From Symbiodinium sp. CCMP2592 (Eukaryota; Sar; Dinophyceae; Suessiales; Symbiodiniaceae), in the NCBI GenBank assembly GCA_905221615.1, contig CAJNDT010000132.1:168501-232500 (forward strand): 64,000 bases of DNA, written 5' to 3'. The translations under genes were made by a program, and so were the position numbers. Below the pieces are notes generated by a model that was given only the letters and a program-made list of their open reading frames with translations, did no database searches and had not been told where the DNA came from. This document shows positions 1 through 11,148 of this stretch, piece by piece (the stretch's first letter is position 1; each line of letters starts with the position of its first letter).

Positions 1-423
1 CATGATTCCTTTTGGCCCATATGGAATGCGCATACCTCCACTGGAGGCCAAGCGGAAGCCGTAGAGGAAGCACTAGCGGTAGCGACCGCAGCTGATGCAG
101 ACAGAGTGTCTTGCCGCAGGGAAAGGTCTCTCTTGGCCTCGTTCCTGCGCAAACCTCTCCTGCTCGACGGCAATGCTGCGTTGTCGCAATGCTGTTTTTG
201 CAGGAATACGGCAATATACGGCAATGTAACCTGTCACCTTGCCTCACGAGCAGACAACTAACCGTCGCAGGCAGCTCTGGAAGCTAAGGTCATTGGACGT
301 TTGTGCAGCCTGCAATGCTACCTCATGATGAGGATAACAAGTTGTCCATCGGTGGCAAAGTGGTTGTCCTCCTGGCTGATCCGCGCTATGTGCTGTTCAG
401 GCATGTCCAGACTTTGCATTCTC
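1..423. other. Left edge, no confident gene
   Basis: A short reading frame from base 2 to a TAG at 62-64 could be the last exon of a gene entering from the left, but it is too short to judge. I see nothing else that can be supported before the microsatellite. Confidence 0.3.
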
Positions 424-443
424 GCATGCGTGCGTGCGTGGGC

Positions 444-503
<60 letters not shown>

Positions 504-529
504 GTGTGTGTGTGTGTGTGTGTGTGTGC

Positions 530-589
<60 letters not shown>

Positions 590-592
590 ATA
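424..592. repeat. (TGCG)n then (TG)n microsatellite
   Basis: About 75 bases of TGCG units run into about 90 bases of almost pure TG. Every reading frame through it gives an alternating Cys/Val/Arg or Thr/His protein, so overlapping ORFs are repeat artefacts. Alternating purine-pyrimidine DNA of this kind can adopt Z-form. Confidence 0.98.
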
Positions 593-923
593 TGTGTGCG
601 CCCATAGCCCTAGCTCATGCTGTGCGTGCCACGCAGACATCGCGATCTTTGGAATCGTGTGCGATGGATGAGTACGCCCGCTGATACTGCCTTCTATCCG
701 AAGCACTTCGACTTCGGCTGCTTGGCTTCGTGTAGCTTCGACCTTGCAGGCTTGCAGCTAGCAGCTTGAGAGACATTGACATGCTGTTCAGCTCGTATGG
801 TGGCGAGGTGAAGCAATGGAGCACTATTTCGCCTCGGACTGCCACTTCGGAGGTTCCTCCTCGTGCCGCATGCGCCTGGTGGTCTGACTCTAGCAGTAGC
901 AGCTATGGCATTGGCTTGTCTCC

Positions 924-1412
924 TTGCTGCGGCCACTCGACCGTGCCCCTCAGCGACTTAATGCCGACTTTGCAGGCCATGTCATGGATCGCTACCGTGA
1001 CTGGATGATGGAGCAGCAGCGTGCTCCACACAAAGTGATACCCGGTGAAATTTGGCCTTCACCACTACCGATGACTGATGACTGTAGCATCTGTCGGAGA
1101 GCTTGTCCGTCTCACGGTATCGTACGGCTGACGACCAGGAAGATCATCTTTCTCGAAGATCTCGTGCGAGATTCCGAAGTTGTTGTAAAAGGCCTGGCCC
1201 AATTCCTGGAGGCGCAGCGGATCTTTGCCGAAGGGTTCTTTTTGCTTCGGGAGTTAGGACCCATGTACGTAAGATTGCAGTTCGTACCGATTAACGATCG
1301 TTCAACAATATTCAACATCACGTTTCAGTTCCCACCGCTTTCATCCCAACAGTGCCCAACACGGAAGTTCTGCGCAGAGCTTGTTGCCCCGCTGCTACAG
1401 ACATGCTCTTGA
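924..1412 (+). CDS. Possible sulfotransferase-like fragment
   Basis: This open frame of about 160 codons starts at a non-ATG codon, so it is probably one or more exons. The stretch from about 1138 to 1215 reads IIFLEDLVRDSEVVVKGL followed by AQFLEA. It resembles the late sulfotransferase motif in which an acidic EDL, a D-P/S-E turn and a short helix ending in FL lie near the C-terminus. The earlier part (about 960-1060) is rich in Asp, Arg, Trp and Met and also looks coding. The PAPS-binding P-loop is not present here, so the family call rests on one motif. Splice borders are unknown; an AG before base 1140 could be an acceptor. Confidence 0.33.
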   Translation: MLRPLDRAPQRLNADFAGHVMDRYRDWMMEQQRAPHKVIPGEIWPSPLPMTDDCSICRRACPSHGIVRLTTRKIIFLEDLVRDSEVVVKGLAQFLEAQRIFAEGFFLLRELGPMYVRLQFVPINDRSTIFNITFQFPPLSSQQCPTRKFCAELVAPLLQTCS

Positions 1413-1974
1413 AACTACAATTCCTCCTTGTCGGTAAAGTTCTGCAATCTGCATACGACCACTCCTTGCACAGCTCTGCATTCATTCGTGGAGCGCTGCA
1501 GCCTGCCACATGTATGATTTGTGTGAAATGGAGTGGCGAGGCCGCGGCGAGAATGGGTCAGTCACATTTGTCAGGGACAAAGCATGTCGATTCCTTGAAA
1601 GCCTCCTTGAGATAACCAGACTTGTGCAGAATCCTCATGTCCGGAATCGTGCATCGTGCCAGTCATTTTACCTGTCGCATGGCGTATGACCGACTGACTG
1701 ACCTTTCATTTCCAGGTGGACGATCCTCGAGTACCCTTGTCCGTGATTTCTTCGTGCCTCATGAGGAATTTGTCACCTGTGGTGTGTTGCTATCAGGAGT
1801 AGTCAGTCGGTGAGCAGGCCCCGACAAAAGCCTCACGACTTGCTGTTATATAGGATGACTTTACAATGTAGAGCAAGAGAGACACGCAACGGCTTTGGGC
1901 GTGCAGTATCAGCATCGTTGTTTCATCCTGCTCACTACCGCGAGTACTAGTACTTCTACTAACGACGACGACTC
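1413..1974. other. No confident gene
   Basis: A frame open from about 1352 to 1612 has ordinary composition but no recognisable motif. The rest shows no coding signal. Confidence 0.3.
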
Positions 1975-2174
1975 CTCCTGCTGCTTCGGGCTGCTGCTGC
2001 TGCTGCTGTGACTACTGCTGCAGCTGTTACGGCCACTGCTGCTACTGCCGCTGCTGCTTTGCTGCCGCATCTGCTTTTGTTGCCACGACCACGGCGACCA
2101 TCAGTAGCGGCAGAAGAACCCACCAACGCCACCACCAGCGCTGCCACTGCGACCGACAGGACCACGACGACGAT

Positions 2175-2207
<33 letters not shown>

Positions 2208-2362
2208 GACTACTACGACTACTACGACTACTACGACTACTACGACTACTACGACTACTACGACTACTACGACTACTACGACTACTACGACACCTACGAC
2301 ACCTACGACTACTACTCCTGCTGCTGCTACTACTACTGCTGCTGCTACTGCTGCTGCTACTG

Positions 2363-2400
<38 letters not shown>

Positions 2401-2660
2401 GCTGCTGCTGCCTCTGCTGCTACTGCTGCGACCACTGTTTCTGCTGCTACCACTACCGCTGCTACTGCTGCTGCCTACTGCTACTACTGCTACTACTGCT
2501 ACTACTGCTACTACTGCTACTACTGCTACTACTGCTACTACTATACTGCTGCTACTACTGCTACTACTGCTACTACTGCTACTACTGCTACTACTGCTAC
2601 TACTGCTACTACTGCTACTACTGCTACTACTGCTACTACTGCTACTACTACTTATACGAC
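1975..2660. repeat. Trinucleotide repeat block (CTG, ACT/ACG, TACTGC)
   Basis: Successive subdomains of CTG, ACTACG, ACT and a six-base ACTGCT/TACTGC unit fill this region. The long Thr/Ala/Tyr ORF on + and the Val/Ala ORF on - are direct consequences of the repeat. Confidence 0.97.
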
Positions 2661-2868
2661 ACTACTACTCACCTCTACTAATTCTGCTACTGCCGATGCA
2701 GCTCCCACTGCTGCAGCGACCACGAATTTTACCGCTGCTACTGCCGCTATCGGGGATCATTGCTGTTCCGTTCCAGATATCCCAACTCGCGTGAAGTCCC
2801 AGGCTCAAGGTGGCGCAGGAGCAGAGCGGTCTCATCAAGGCGGGCGCACTGCTGTCTTCGGGTTCTGA

Positions 2869-3147
2869 GAGGGCCTTTGGAATGGGGTTTCGGTACGTGC
2901 CGGAATTCCGTCTCTCATTTCACCCTCTGTTGCCTGCCCTGAACTGTTCCCAAAACGACAAGACCCAGTGTCCTCGAATGCCTCAACACCCGTCCGGGTT
3001 TCAAACTTGCCAAGTGATCAACTCAAGGCAGGCCTGTCGGCCACCGAAGAATATGACTTCATGAGCCTCGGCAGCAACATCAGCACCTGCAAGAGAGCTT
3101 GCTGCCAAACGCTCGCACATAAGGACAAGGATCAGCAAGGAGTTTGA
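2869..3147 (+). CDS. Candidate terminal exon, unknown protein
   Basis: An open frame of 92 codons with no start codon of its own runs to a TGA. It has balanced composition, including SDQLKAGLSATEEYDFMSLG followed by a Cys-rich end (CKRACC). Lack of an ATG and a closed frame just upstream suggest the last exon of a spliced gene. No family recognised. Confidence 0.33.
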   Translation, partial: EGLWNGVSVRAGIPSLISPSVACPELFPKRQDPVSSNASTPVRVSNLPSDQLKAGLSATEEYDFMSLGSNISTCKRACCQTLAHKDKDQQGV

Positions 3148-5250
3148 GAGATGCTTGTCACTGCTTTCGTGCAGCCCCCCGGCAGCAGAGGGAAGTAAGA
3201 GTCCACAGTCTTGCCACGGTCGGGTCTGCTCGGACATGACCTGTTCCTTGAGGGTTACTTTGGATGTACGCAGGTGCGCAGGAAAGCTGGCGAAGCAGCC
3301 TGCGCGAATTCCTCGCAGTTGCGGACCCGCGCTGCAGAATTCTCGCGAACCAGCTTCTGGGACTCGTGGGGGCACTGCTGGCGTAGAAGAGTTCTTGCCA
3401 GAGGTAGTGTTGGGCAGGCTTTTGTGACAGTAAGATAAAAAGAGGCAATCAAAAGACAGGAACGAAACACGATGAGCCCGATCAAGACCCCGAACATGCC
3501 TAAGACATGCTGCATGTTACTGAATAACAATGAAACCTGGCGTCACGAGCCAAAGTCTGCGGCTGCTGTTCTGGAAAGGCACATCACGTTTGATATTGCT
3601 GGGTTTTGGGCAGTGTCGCAGGCTCAGGTGGTCGGAAGGCGAGTTGAGGTCAGCATGGATGGAATCTGTCAGTTGCGGTGTAACACCTACAAGCGCGGGA
3701 ATATGGCATAGGAGTGAACATTCCTGAACTCGGTGACTTTCATGTTCATGAGCAGAAATCTGTTCGGCACATCAGATGCAGCAGGTTCGGTGGCCCGGGA
3801 ATGACGGCATGACGATGCAGCATGAACCCATGCCCAGTCTTCAACCAAGCTGCAGCCCTTAAAGTCCGAGCCGATGTCCAAGAGCCCAGGCTCCTCGATC
3901 ACTGCCCATGGCAGGCACTGGCCGTGACATGTAGGATCCTGTTAGTACATCGTAGGGATTCGATCCATGGGACCATGTAGAGTAGACCCAGCTCCCGCAG
4001 CTGGAGGATCCGCAAGCAGTAAAGCTTCGATCCAAGCTTCGGCCCAACACGAAAAGCGATGGGGTTGGAGCCTTCGTCTGTTGGATTTCTGGCTTTCGAT
4101 CGTGTTGGCTTTCTTCTCTCTGGCAGGAGGCAGCAACCTGGGCTGCCCACAATCTCATGCCACCTGGCCAAACATGGCATCGTACTCCGAAGCAGAAGCA
4201 GACATGCGAACTCAGTATCAATGACCGTGGAGTAAGATCATACGATACATACGTTGTGGCGCAGACGAGCTCCAAGGATGTGCAGGCCCTGCAGCTTCGC
4301 ACCCCGCGGTATTTGCCGCTCTGCCGACGAGTGCAATTTCTGCCATGTCCCAGGCGAAGCTGAAGTGTAGTGCCATGTCGAGATTTGCTACAAAGTCTGA
4401 TGCAGCGGTTTGCAGGCCATGCGGCACCCGCCAGACGCCCCAGCAAGAAGGAGTGAACTGGGGGTGTAGCTTCTTCGGCAGATGTAACCTGACGAGCAAG
4501 CATGCAGTCATCGATGGCCCCCACTTGTGTGTGCAGCTCAAGACGAGTGTATTATGTGAGAATAGCAACCTAGCGTGGACTACTCACATATGCTACGTAT
4601 ACACAAGAGCAAGTTGCCACGCAAGACCCACTGGTTCCCAGTGGGATGAAAAGCCAGATGTAGCAGTTTGTCTAAAGTCTGGGGCGTGGGGGGCTGGCGA
4701 TGAGTACAACAGTTCCTGCGCAAGGAGCGGATGCGTCGCCAGCGCAGGTAGCTTGGTCTTGGCATTCTTGGCGGAGTCCGTCCCAAAGGGGGCATGCTTA
4801 ATGCTTTAGCTGTCATTCGTGCAATTCTATGGACATTCTGTCCGAGCGAAGTTGTCCACCCCAGGTGCTAACGGCTGAGGGGCTGAGGCTTGGCAAGCGT
4901 AGACTTCGTCGCGCTGTGGGCACCCAGGTTGCAGCGTCTTGTATCGAGAACGCCATCTCCTGAGGGACTTTCCAGCTGAGATGACGAGAGAAATCTCGGC
5001 AAGTGAAGACCTAGACCTAGTCTGCTGAGAGCAGCGGTCCGGTATTGTGTGAGGACTCCTGAACTTGGTTGCTTTTTCGATATCCCGCCTGCAATGGGTT
5101 GTCTGCAACTTCGTGTCCAAAGGACAACTTGGCAGACCTATAGAGTTCCCCTTGCTGGAGTGGTGCATTGGGTGGCAAGCAGGTTTGCCGGCCCTGGATG
5201 GCAAGTCGCTGCCACGAGAGTTCCTTCACATTTGCACTTGGCATCTGCGC
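3148..5250. other. No confident gene; small ORFs only
   Basis: An ATG-started 79-codon ORF lies at 3472-3711 and a 154-codon ORF at 4345-4809 on +. A 221-codon frame on - (3859-4524) overlaps the latter. None has a motif and the overlap shows that open frames of this size arise by chance here. Confidence 0.25.
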
Positions 5251-5257
5251 GTGAGTC

Positions 5258-5563
5258 GTGTACAGAGACCGACATGTGAATGCCGAAAAGAAGGTGTGTG
5301 TTGAATGTCCGTGGCTATTCGAGTCTCTCGAAGACTGTCAGAGAGCAGACCTTCTGCTGTCAAGGTGCAGGGTACCAGGACAACCAGTCTCTGAGCGAGT
5401 CAGACATGTACAAACGCGCAGCATCCCCAGCTGGCTGGTGCGGGGAGTTCTTGCAGCGATCTGCACAGTCACTTTGACGGTGTGCACTGTCGTGGCGGTC
5501 TTTCTCTTTCAACATCAACGAGGTAGTGTAAGAGCGTCAGACGGAGCGCCTAGGCCGGCGTAG
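5258..5563 (+). CDS. Possible membrane-protein exon
   Basis: The open frame contains a charged, Cys-containing N-terminal half. A hydrophobic span of about 20 residues follows (from about base 5435 to 5510, beginning WLVRGVLAAICTV), then a basic tail. A second candidate exon follows an AG|G at about 5550 and runs to a TAG near 5720 in another frame. No family recognised; it begins with GTG, so the true start is elsewhere if it is real. Confidence 0.28.
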   Translation: MYRDRHVNAEKKVCVECPWLFESLEDCQRADLLLSRCRVPGQPVSERVRHVQTRSIPSWLVRGVLAAICTVTLTVCTVVAVFLFQHQRGSVRASDGAPRPA

Positions 5564-5984
5564 AGGCGGCGCCGCCGCCGACTGCTCGGGCGCCGATGAC
5601 GGAAGCCTCCGTGACACGCGAGGCCGTTATGACCCGGCCCCCTGAGCCCGGCACCCAGTCATATCGTAGACCCAGGAAGATGTGTCCTCGCCGACATAGC
5701 ATGCTCGCACACGATCTCATTTGTATGTAGTATGCACATAAGTCACATAAACATACACCAAACAAGCATACGTAGACAAAAGACATGTCTGTTTGTAGCA
5801 TCTAAATCTAGTGACTGAAACCTACTGTCTGATGTTATAGGACATTGACCTATGATTAAGAATCCATATGTCATGACTCTTGTCAGGATAACTGAGTTTA
5901 GCAGCTTAGCATTCTCAATAACATCAAAGCCAGAATGGAGCTGCAGTCTCAGAAGAAGATACATGTCTGCATTATGCAGATGTG

Positions 5985-6200
5985 AGGTGGGTGGGTGTTT
6001 TCGTGGATGGGTAGGTAGGTATAGGCGGGTGAGTGGGTGGGTGTGTATGTAAGGTGTGTTCGTATGCGTATGTATGTATGCATGTATGTATGTATGTGCC
6101 TGTCTGAATGCATGCATGTATGGCTGGCTGGCTGGAGGGACGGACGGATGATGGATGGATGGATGGACGGACGGATGGAGGGATGGATGGATGGAAGCAT
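5985..6200. repeat. Tetranucleotide repeats (GGTA/GTAT/GGAT)
   Basis: Impure GGTG/GGTA, GTAT, GCAT and GGAT/GGAC units follow one another. ORFs here are repeat-driven. Confidence 0.95.
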
Positions 6201-6352
6201 GCACATAGCCAGGCGCAAGACAGTCCATGACCCTTCGACTCATGCTTGCCGATGAAAGTGCTGATCTTTCCCGTATGCCGCGGTTGCGAGGCCTGTGGGA
6301 GAAGCTGGCCTGAAGACGATGCAGGACATGCGCTGGGGTATCGGAGGCGCTT

Positions 6353-6562
6353 ATGAAGTTCATGAGAGGTGAAGCACATCAATTCGAAATCTCCAAGGTT
6401 GAGGTTGGCACGGTGGAAGGGGGGCCATGGTGGACTGGCTTCGAAGTCTGGCACGTTGGATCAGCATTCCACGGCTGTGTCAGGGGAGGATGGAACCCTG
6501 ATGCCCTGGTTTACGTCACCTCCGTAGAGGCATTGAAGGACTTCACACACTATGTGCTTTAG
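6353..6562 (+). CDS. Small ORF or last exon, unknown
   Basis: This ATG-started 69-codon ORF ends in TAG. It has a strongly protein-like composition, with several aromatic residues (GGPWWTGFEVWHVGSAF, then an acidic/hydrophobic end EALKDFTHYVL) and no low complexity. It could be a complete small protein or the last exon of a longer gene. No signal peptide or membrane segment, and no family recognised. Confidence 0.4.
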   Translation: MKFMRGEAHQFEISKVEVGTVEGGPWWTGFEVWHVGSAFHGCVRGGWNPDALVYVTSVEALKDFTHYVL

Positions 6563-6957
6563 TATCCGCTTGAAGGGCTAGCTTCCGGAACGCACGCAGT
6601 GGCACGGACCCCACCATACTCAGGGAGAGTACAAAGCACAGGGAAATGCATCATGGTGACAGCTTCTTTCTGTCCGTCTTTCTTGCTCTATCCATTTAGG
6701 GGACACTACTCGGGCTACGTGATTGTTCCAGGGCTGCAGTTAAAGGCAGGATGGCTGAGCATTAACATCCATCTATGTTCAACAGCATATTCCCCAGCGG
6801 GACCCATGATTGCCACGGAATCGCGGGCCGGACATGCCGGACCAAGGAACCTTGCTCCAACCAGTTAGATGCAAATCTGTACCATTCTGCCACAGGGACA
6901 GGAGGGGTCTACACCGCAAGTGGAGCACCGGAGGAAGGTCGAACGAGCGAACTAATT
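6563..6957. other. No gene seen
   Basis: Single-copy sequence between a candidate exon and a C-rich minisatellite. Open frames are short and unconvincing. Confidence 0.3.
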
Positions 6958-7345
6958 TACCCTCCCACCCACCCCACCCACCACCCCACCCCCACCCCCA
7001 CCACCCACCACCCGCCACCCGCCACCCGCCACCCGCCACCCGCCACCCGCCACCCGCCACCCGCCACCCGCCACCCCCCACCCGCCACCCGCCACCCGCC
7101 ACCCTGCACCCGGCACCCGGCACCCGGCACCCGCCACCCGCCACCCGCCACCCGCCACCCGCCACCCGCCCACCCGCCCCCCCCACCGCCACCCGCCACC
7201 CACCCGCACACCCACCCCCACCCACCCACACCCACCCACACCCACCCACCCACCCACACCCACCCACCCACACCCACCCATGCCACCCACCCACGCCTGC
7301 CACCCACCCGCCCGCCCGCCCGCCCGCCCGCCCACACGCTTGCAC
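6958..7345. repeat. C-rich minisatellite, CACCCGC and CACCCAC units
   Basis: About 390 bases of 7-base CACCCGC units pass into CACCCAC/CCACCCACA and finally CCCGCCCG variants. One strand is nearly G-free, so the other is G-rich with regular GGG runs compatible with quadruplex folding. The Pro/His and Gly/Trp ORFs are artefacts. Confidence 0.98.
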
Positions 7346-7539
7346 CCCCGCGCGCCGCACTCATCACACAAACCAACTATCGAACTAACTAGCGGAGAAA
7401 CAACAAGCTGCAAGACCCGGGCCTGCAGTGCGACGCTTTCGCAAAGACATCTGTTTACGTTTATCCAAGAGCAAATAATTGAAGTACATGCACGAGTAAA
7501 CAAACTGATGAAAACGCGCACATCGCACATATGCGTGTA

Positions 7540-7662
7540 TGTATATGTATATGTATATATATATATATACACACATGTATACATGTATTTTTTTTTCTCT
7601 CTGACTCTCTATCTCTTTCTCTCTCTCTCTCTATGTATATATATATATATATACATATACAT
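7540..7662. repeat. (AT)n, poly-T and (CT)n microsatellites
   Basis: GTAT/AT units, a T run, CT repeats, then AT again, roughly symmetrical around a pyrimidine centre. Confidence 0.95.
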
Positions 7663-8012
7663 AGGTGTAGAGGCTCGCGTGCCCCACATGTAGCAGCTAC
7701 TGGCGCGAGCTGAAGCCGAAGCCCCGAGCGAGGATCAGTTGGAGGCTTTGGAGAAAGCAAAGGTTAGGGATCGGAAGAGAGCCGGAGTCGGCAGCCCAGC
7801 GGCCACGTGATGATTCGCACAGAGGAGACGGGGTTTGGGGATTTGAAGCAGCGCATACTGTCACATTGTAACCTTTGAAAGCTTAGGATTTAGAATCTCC
7901 GAGGGTAGTGTCAGCAATGGGTAGGGTTTACAGCAGGCCTTTGCGCTTCGAGACTCATACCATCTCAAGAGTTTCGTCGGAAGTCGGACTTGTCCCAGCA
8001 AGCATACTTCAT
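7663..8012. other. No gene seen
   Basis: Single-copy spacer between two microsatellite blocks with no supported frame. Confidence 0.3.
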
Positions 8013-8565
8013 TTCACACACACACACACGGACAGAGATATATGTGTATACATATATATATATATATATGTATGTATGTATATACACATACGGACGGACA
8101 GACAGACCGACGGACGGACGGACAGACGGACAGACGGACAGACGGACAGACGGACGGAGACAGACAGACAGACACAGAGACGGAGATACAGACAGACACA
8201 GAGACGGACACAAGACAGAGACAGAGAGACATAGACGGAGAGACAGGGACAGAGAGACAGAGTCAGAGAGACAGAGACACCCACCCCGAAAGGGGCCTCG
8301 AAGCCGCACAGACGCGAGCCATGGAAGGTTGGCCTTCGGGCCGGGGTGCGTGCACCCAGACCCCTTCGCAAGCAAGCAAGCAAGCAAGAGACAGAGCCAG
8401 AGGCAGAGACGGAGACAGACACAGACACAGATGCAGACACACAGACAGATAGACAGACCGACAGACGGACGGAGAGACAGACAGACGTACATAAAGACGT
8501 ACAGACATACTTACATGCGTACATACATACATATGCATACATACATACATACATACATATATCCG
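8013..8565. repeat. Compound repeat: (CA)n, (AT)n, (GACA/GACG)n, (CATA)n
   Basis: A long GACA/GACG purine-rich array (about 8092-8275) resumes at about 8390-8490 after a roughly 115-base single-copy interruption. It ends in CATA units. All long ORFs on either strand reflect the repeat. Confidence 0.96.
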
Positions 8566-8639
8566 GATGCAACCGCACCTTCCTGCACCTGCTTGACTAC
8601 CAACATGTTTTCTTCTCCCTGTCATTCCTTTCCTGCGGT

Positions 8640-9042
8640 TACACACACCGAGGTATAAATACACACATCCGATACAGTCTGACATCCACCTGGAAATCAC
8701 GATTTTCTGAATGCTCTCGAAGCATGACTTCCTGATTCCCGGATCCAAGAGCTGTCAAGGTACAGGATGGCGAGAGCATCCGGAAAAAGAATGCTCGCAA
8801 GATGAAGATGGGCCAGGCTTTGCACTCGAATCCTAGGTCAAGCACTGCATGTTTCTGGCATCTTGCACTGTTCAGGCAAGCTTCTCCCTGAAGGATGATC
8901 GCGATTGCGTGAACCCCTTCATCGATCACTCCAACGATTCCCATGTGAAGGGCTATACCGGAAAGAGGGTCCTTTGCCTGCAAGTCTGTCTCCCGCGCGA
9001 AACTTCCGAGCTTGATCACCGCCTCGGCAGGTGGACAAGCGG
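8640..9042 (-). CDS. Possible minus-strand exon, unknown
   Basis: The minus frame is open for about 130 codons and reads like protein (AEAVIKLGSFARETDLQAKD then a hydrophobic stretch SGIALHMGIVGVIDEGVHAI). It has no ATG at its left limit, so it would be an exon. Weak support: a + frame of 73 codons overlaps, and almost all better genes here are on +. Confidence 0.25.
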
Positions 9043-9706
9043 TCCTCAGCCAAGCAGATCAGCAACCTGAGCTTTACGTCTTAGACCATCGGCTTTCTGC
9101 ATGCCCCACTTGATGTGGTTTCGCTGTGAATAGCTGCGCGCAGGGATGATTGCAATGTCCGGTCACATGTACATATTCGCGCATCAAAAGACAGCGTGGG
9201 TATTGATCATGCCTCGGCGACTGGGTCGCGCAACGGTCAGCCTCTCTTCGATTTGCCTCTGATCTTGAATCATGTGCCCCGTGCAAGACGAGCAGCATGG
9301 GTTGGTGTGTCGTGTCCGCCTTAGTGTTCTTTCCCCACGAACGTGCTTCATTTGTCGAGCAACAGCAGCTAGCACAGCGGCGCAGATTGGCCTGGTTAGA
9401 GCTTCGGAAACAACCTTATATCTCCAGGCTTCTTACAACAGCAGAAAGCAGCACATGAATTCCTGATCATGGCACCACCGGTTTGTGCGACATGGAGACT
9501 GCAGACGTGGCTTGTCTTCGGTTTTGCCACCACAGTCTCTGTCAGGGAACACACCAGACAGACAGTTGCTCGTGATGCGGTACTGGTACTACCGTCATGC
9601 ATCGTCTTTGTTCTTTTGTTAGGTTGGGTGAGTTGGGATATGCGAGTTGACACTGAGGCTACAACGCCGCGGCCTGAGTTGACTAACGACTTTGCTCGGC
9701 TGCTGA
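9043..9706. other. No confident gene
   Basis: Open frames exist on both strands with no motif and overlap each other. Nothing supported. Confidence 0.25.
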
Positions 9707-9919
9707 ATGACCGGTACTTGTGTTGCAGCAATCGCTGTTGCGCAAACATCCCCTCTGCATTCGGCTACCCCATCCCCTTATCCTCTTGGCCTCGTGCATG
9801 AGGCCTTCCGCCCGGGGCCGACGTCCCCACTTGGTGGAGTCGGTCGCTTGCATGCAAGGATCCGTGACTCCGTCGGCCGGTTCATCTGGTGGAAGACGGA
9901 CGACGTGCTAGAATCCTGA
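9707..9919 (+). CDS. Possible terminal exon, unknown
   Basis: The last third of this frame reads GGVGRLHARIRDSVGRFIWW then KTDDVLES and a stop, which is convincing as protein. The upstream part is less so; the true exon may begin near 9800. No family recognised. Confidence 0.28.
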   Translation: MTGTCVAAIAVAQTSPLHSATPSPYPLGLVHEAFRPGPTSPLGGVGRLHARIRDSVGRFIWWKTDDVLES

Positions 9920-10282
9920 CCCCAGTAGCTCTAGCTGCTTTGCGGCCTGGACGCGTTGCAAGCGCATCCGAGGTGCGCCTGTACAAGTGGGAAGCCTAGT
10001 ATTTTCTCGGGGCTTTTCAGGGTGTTCGCATGTCTGGCAAGCTGTTTGCGTGGCCCAGCTGCCTCAGGGCTCTCCCTTTCGCTGTCTCGTTCCATCTCTT
10101 TTCCTTGCACCCGGCGGTTATCGGCGGTTGTGGGCATCGCCCTAAGCCTCCGAAAACTCGAGGTCTCCGGGCTCGCGACGCCAAGAAAGCGGCCCCGAGG
10201 GACGGGCGAGCACCAAGCCCCAGCCGCCGCAGGCGCGACCTCTTAGAGCCGCAGGCACTGCAGTAGGCAGTGCGGGGACTAG

Positions 10283-10368
10283 CTGCCAAAGCTCCTATCC
10301 ACGAGGCTGACCTGGAGCAAGGCGACGGACATGTCTCCAGCGAGCAGGAGTCGAGCAAGGCCGGGTGA
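10283..10368 (+). CDS. Possible terminal exon, acidic tail
   Basis: After an AG acceptor-like site the frame reads AAKAPIHEADLEQGDGHVSS and ends with an acidic/serine tail and a TGA. A Pro/Arg-rich open frame just upstream (about 10125-10246) may be the preceding exon. No family recognised. Confidence 0.3.
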
Positions 10369-11093
10369 CGGCTCTCCTTGCTGAGGTTGCTTCTTATCAA
10401 CCTTTCAACACAAGATGTGGGGCAAACACACGTGCGTGAAGCTCTGAGAGCCTTCCTGCGCAGGACATGCACGGCACAGTATGATCCAGTCGTGTCGCTA
10501 CTCTGCTCCCATCTGTCTCAGTTGCATCCGATTGAGGTCCCATTGCTGGGGTGTCCGCCCTATGCTTCATTAGTACTTAATTGCTGAAGGAAGCGCAGCA
10601 TCGAACATTTGAGAGCGATTTTTGTTGGCGCCCGGATTCTCTGCGAAGCTTTGCTTGCCAGGGCATGCGCCGGGTGCGAGTGCAGCCCGGGCAGCCCAAG
10701 ATCCTCAATTCTTGCGGCGGGTGCAGGCGCTTGGGTGCCTGAAGTAGTGTCCGCATGCCGTGTTAAGAAGCATGTTGCCGATTGTATGCTGCGGCTCGTT
10801 TCTGTCGTACATACGGCAGCATAGACCCCCCCATTTCGCACAGCTCATCACATCGTGTCTCGTCCAGTGGAACAGATGCAGGTTGGAACTGCCAGAGCAC
10901 CTGGCAGCCAGCTTGGCCAGCGAGGTCAGCCGGGTGACTGCATGGTAGAGCTACTCTAACGGCCTGCATGCTGGACGGTTTGACCAGCAGACCGCTGGAA
11001 TATGGGGAGTGCAATGGCATTGGAGTAGCATAGCAATGGGAACGCTGAAACAACAGAAAGATGTAGATAGATGGAGTATGATGGAGTGGTGCA
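10369..11093. other. No confident gene
   Basis: Only motif-free open frames on both strands (for example 10609-10824 on +). Nothing supported. Confidence 0.25.
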
Positions 11094-11111
11094 CGAGCAA
11101 CGCGCTCGGAC

Positions 11112-11146
<35 letters not shown>
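11094..11146 (+). repeat. Small inverted repeat followed by (GA)n
   Basis: CGAGC at 11094-11098 pairs with GCTCG at 11104-11108, and a GA run starts at about 11115. First example of the hairpin-plus-GA arrangement that recurs at 18-23 kb. Confidence 0.6.

Positions 11147-11148
<2 letters not shown>

Noticed and set aside
2008..2868. 286-codon Thr/Ala/Tyr ORF on +
   Set aside because: Produced by the trinucleotide repeat; no non-repetitive domain.
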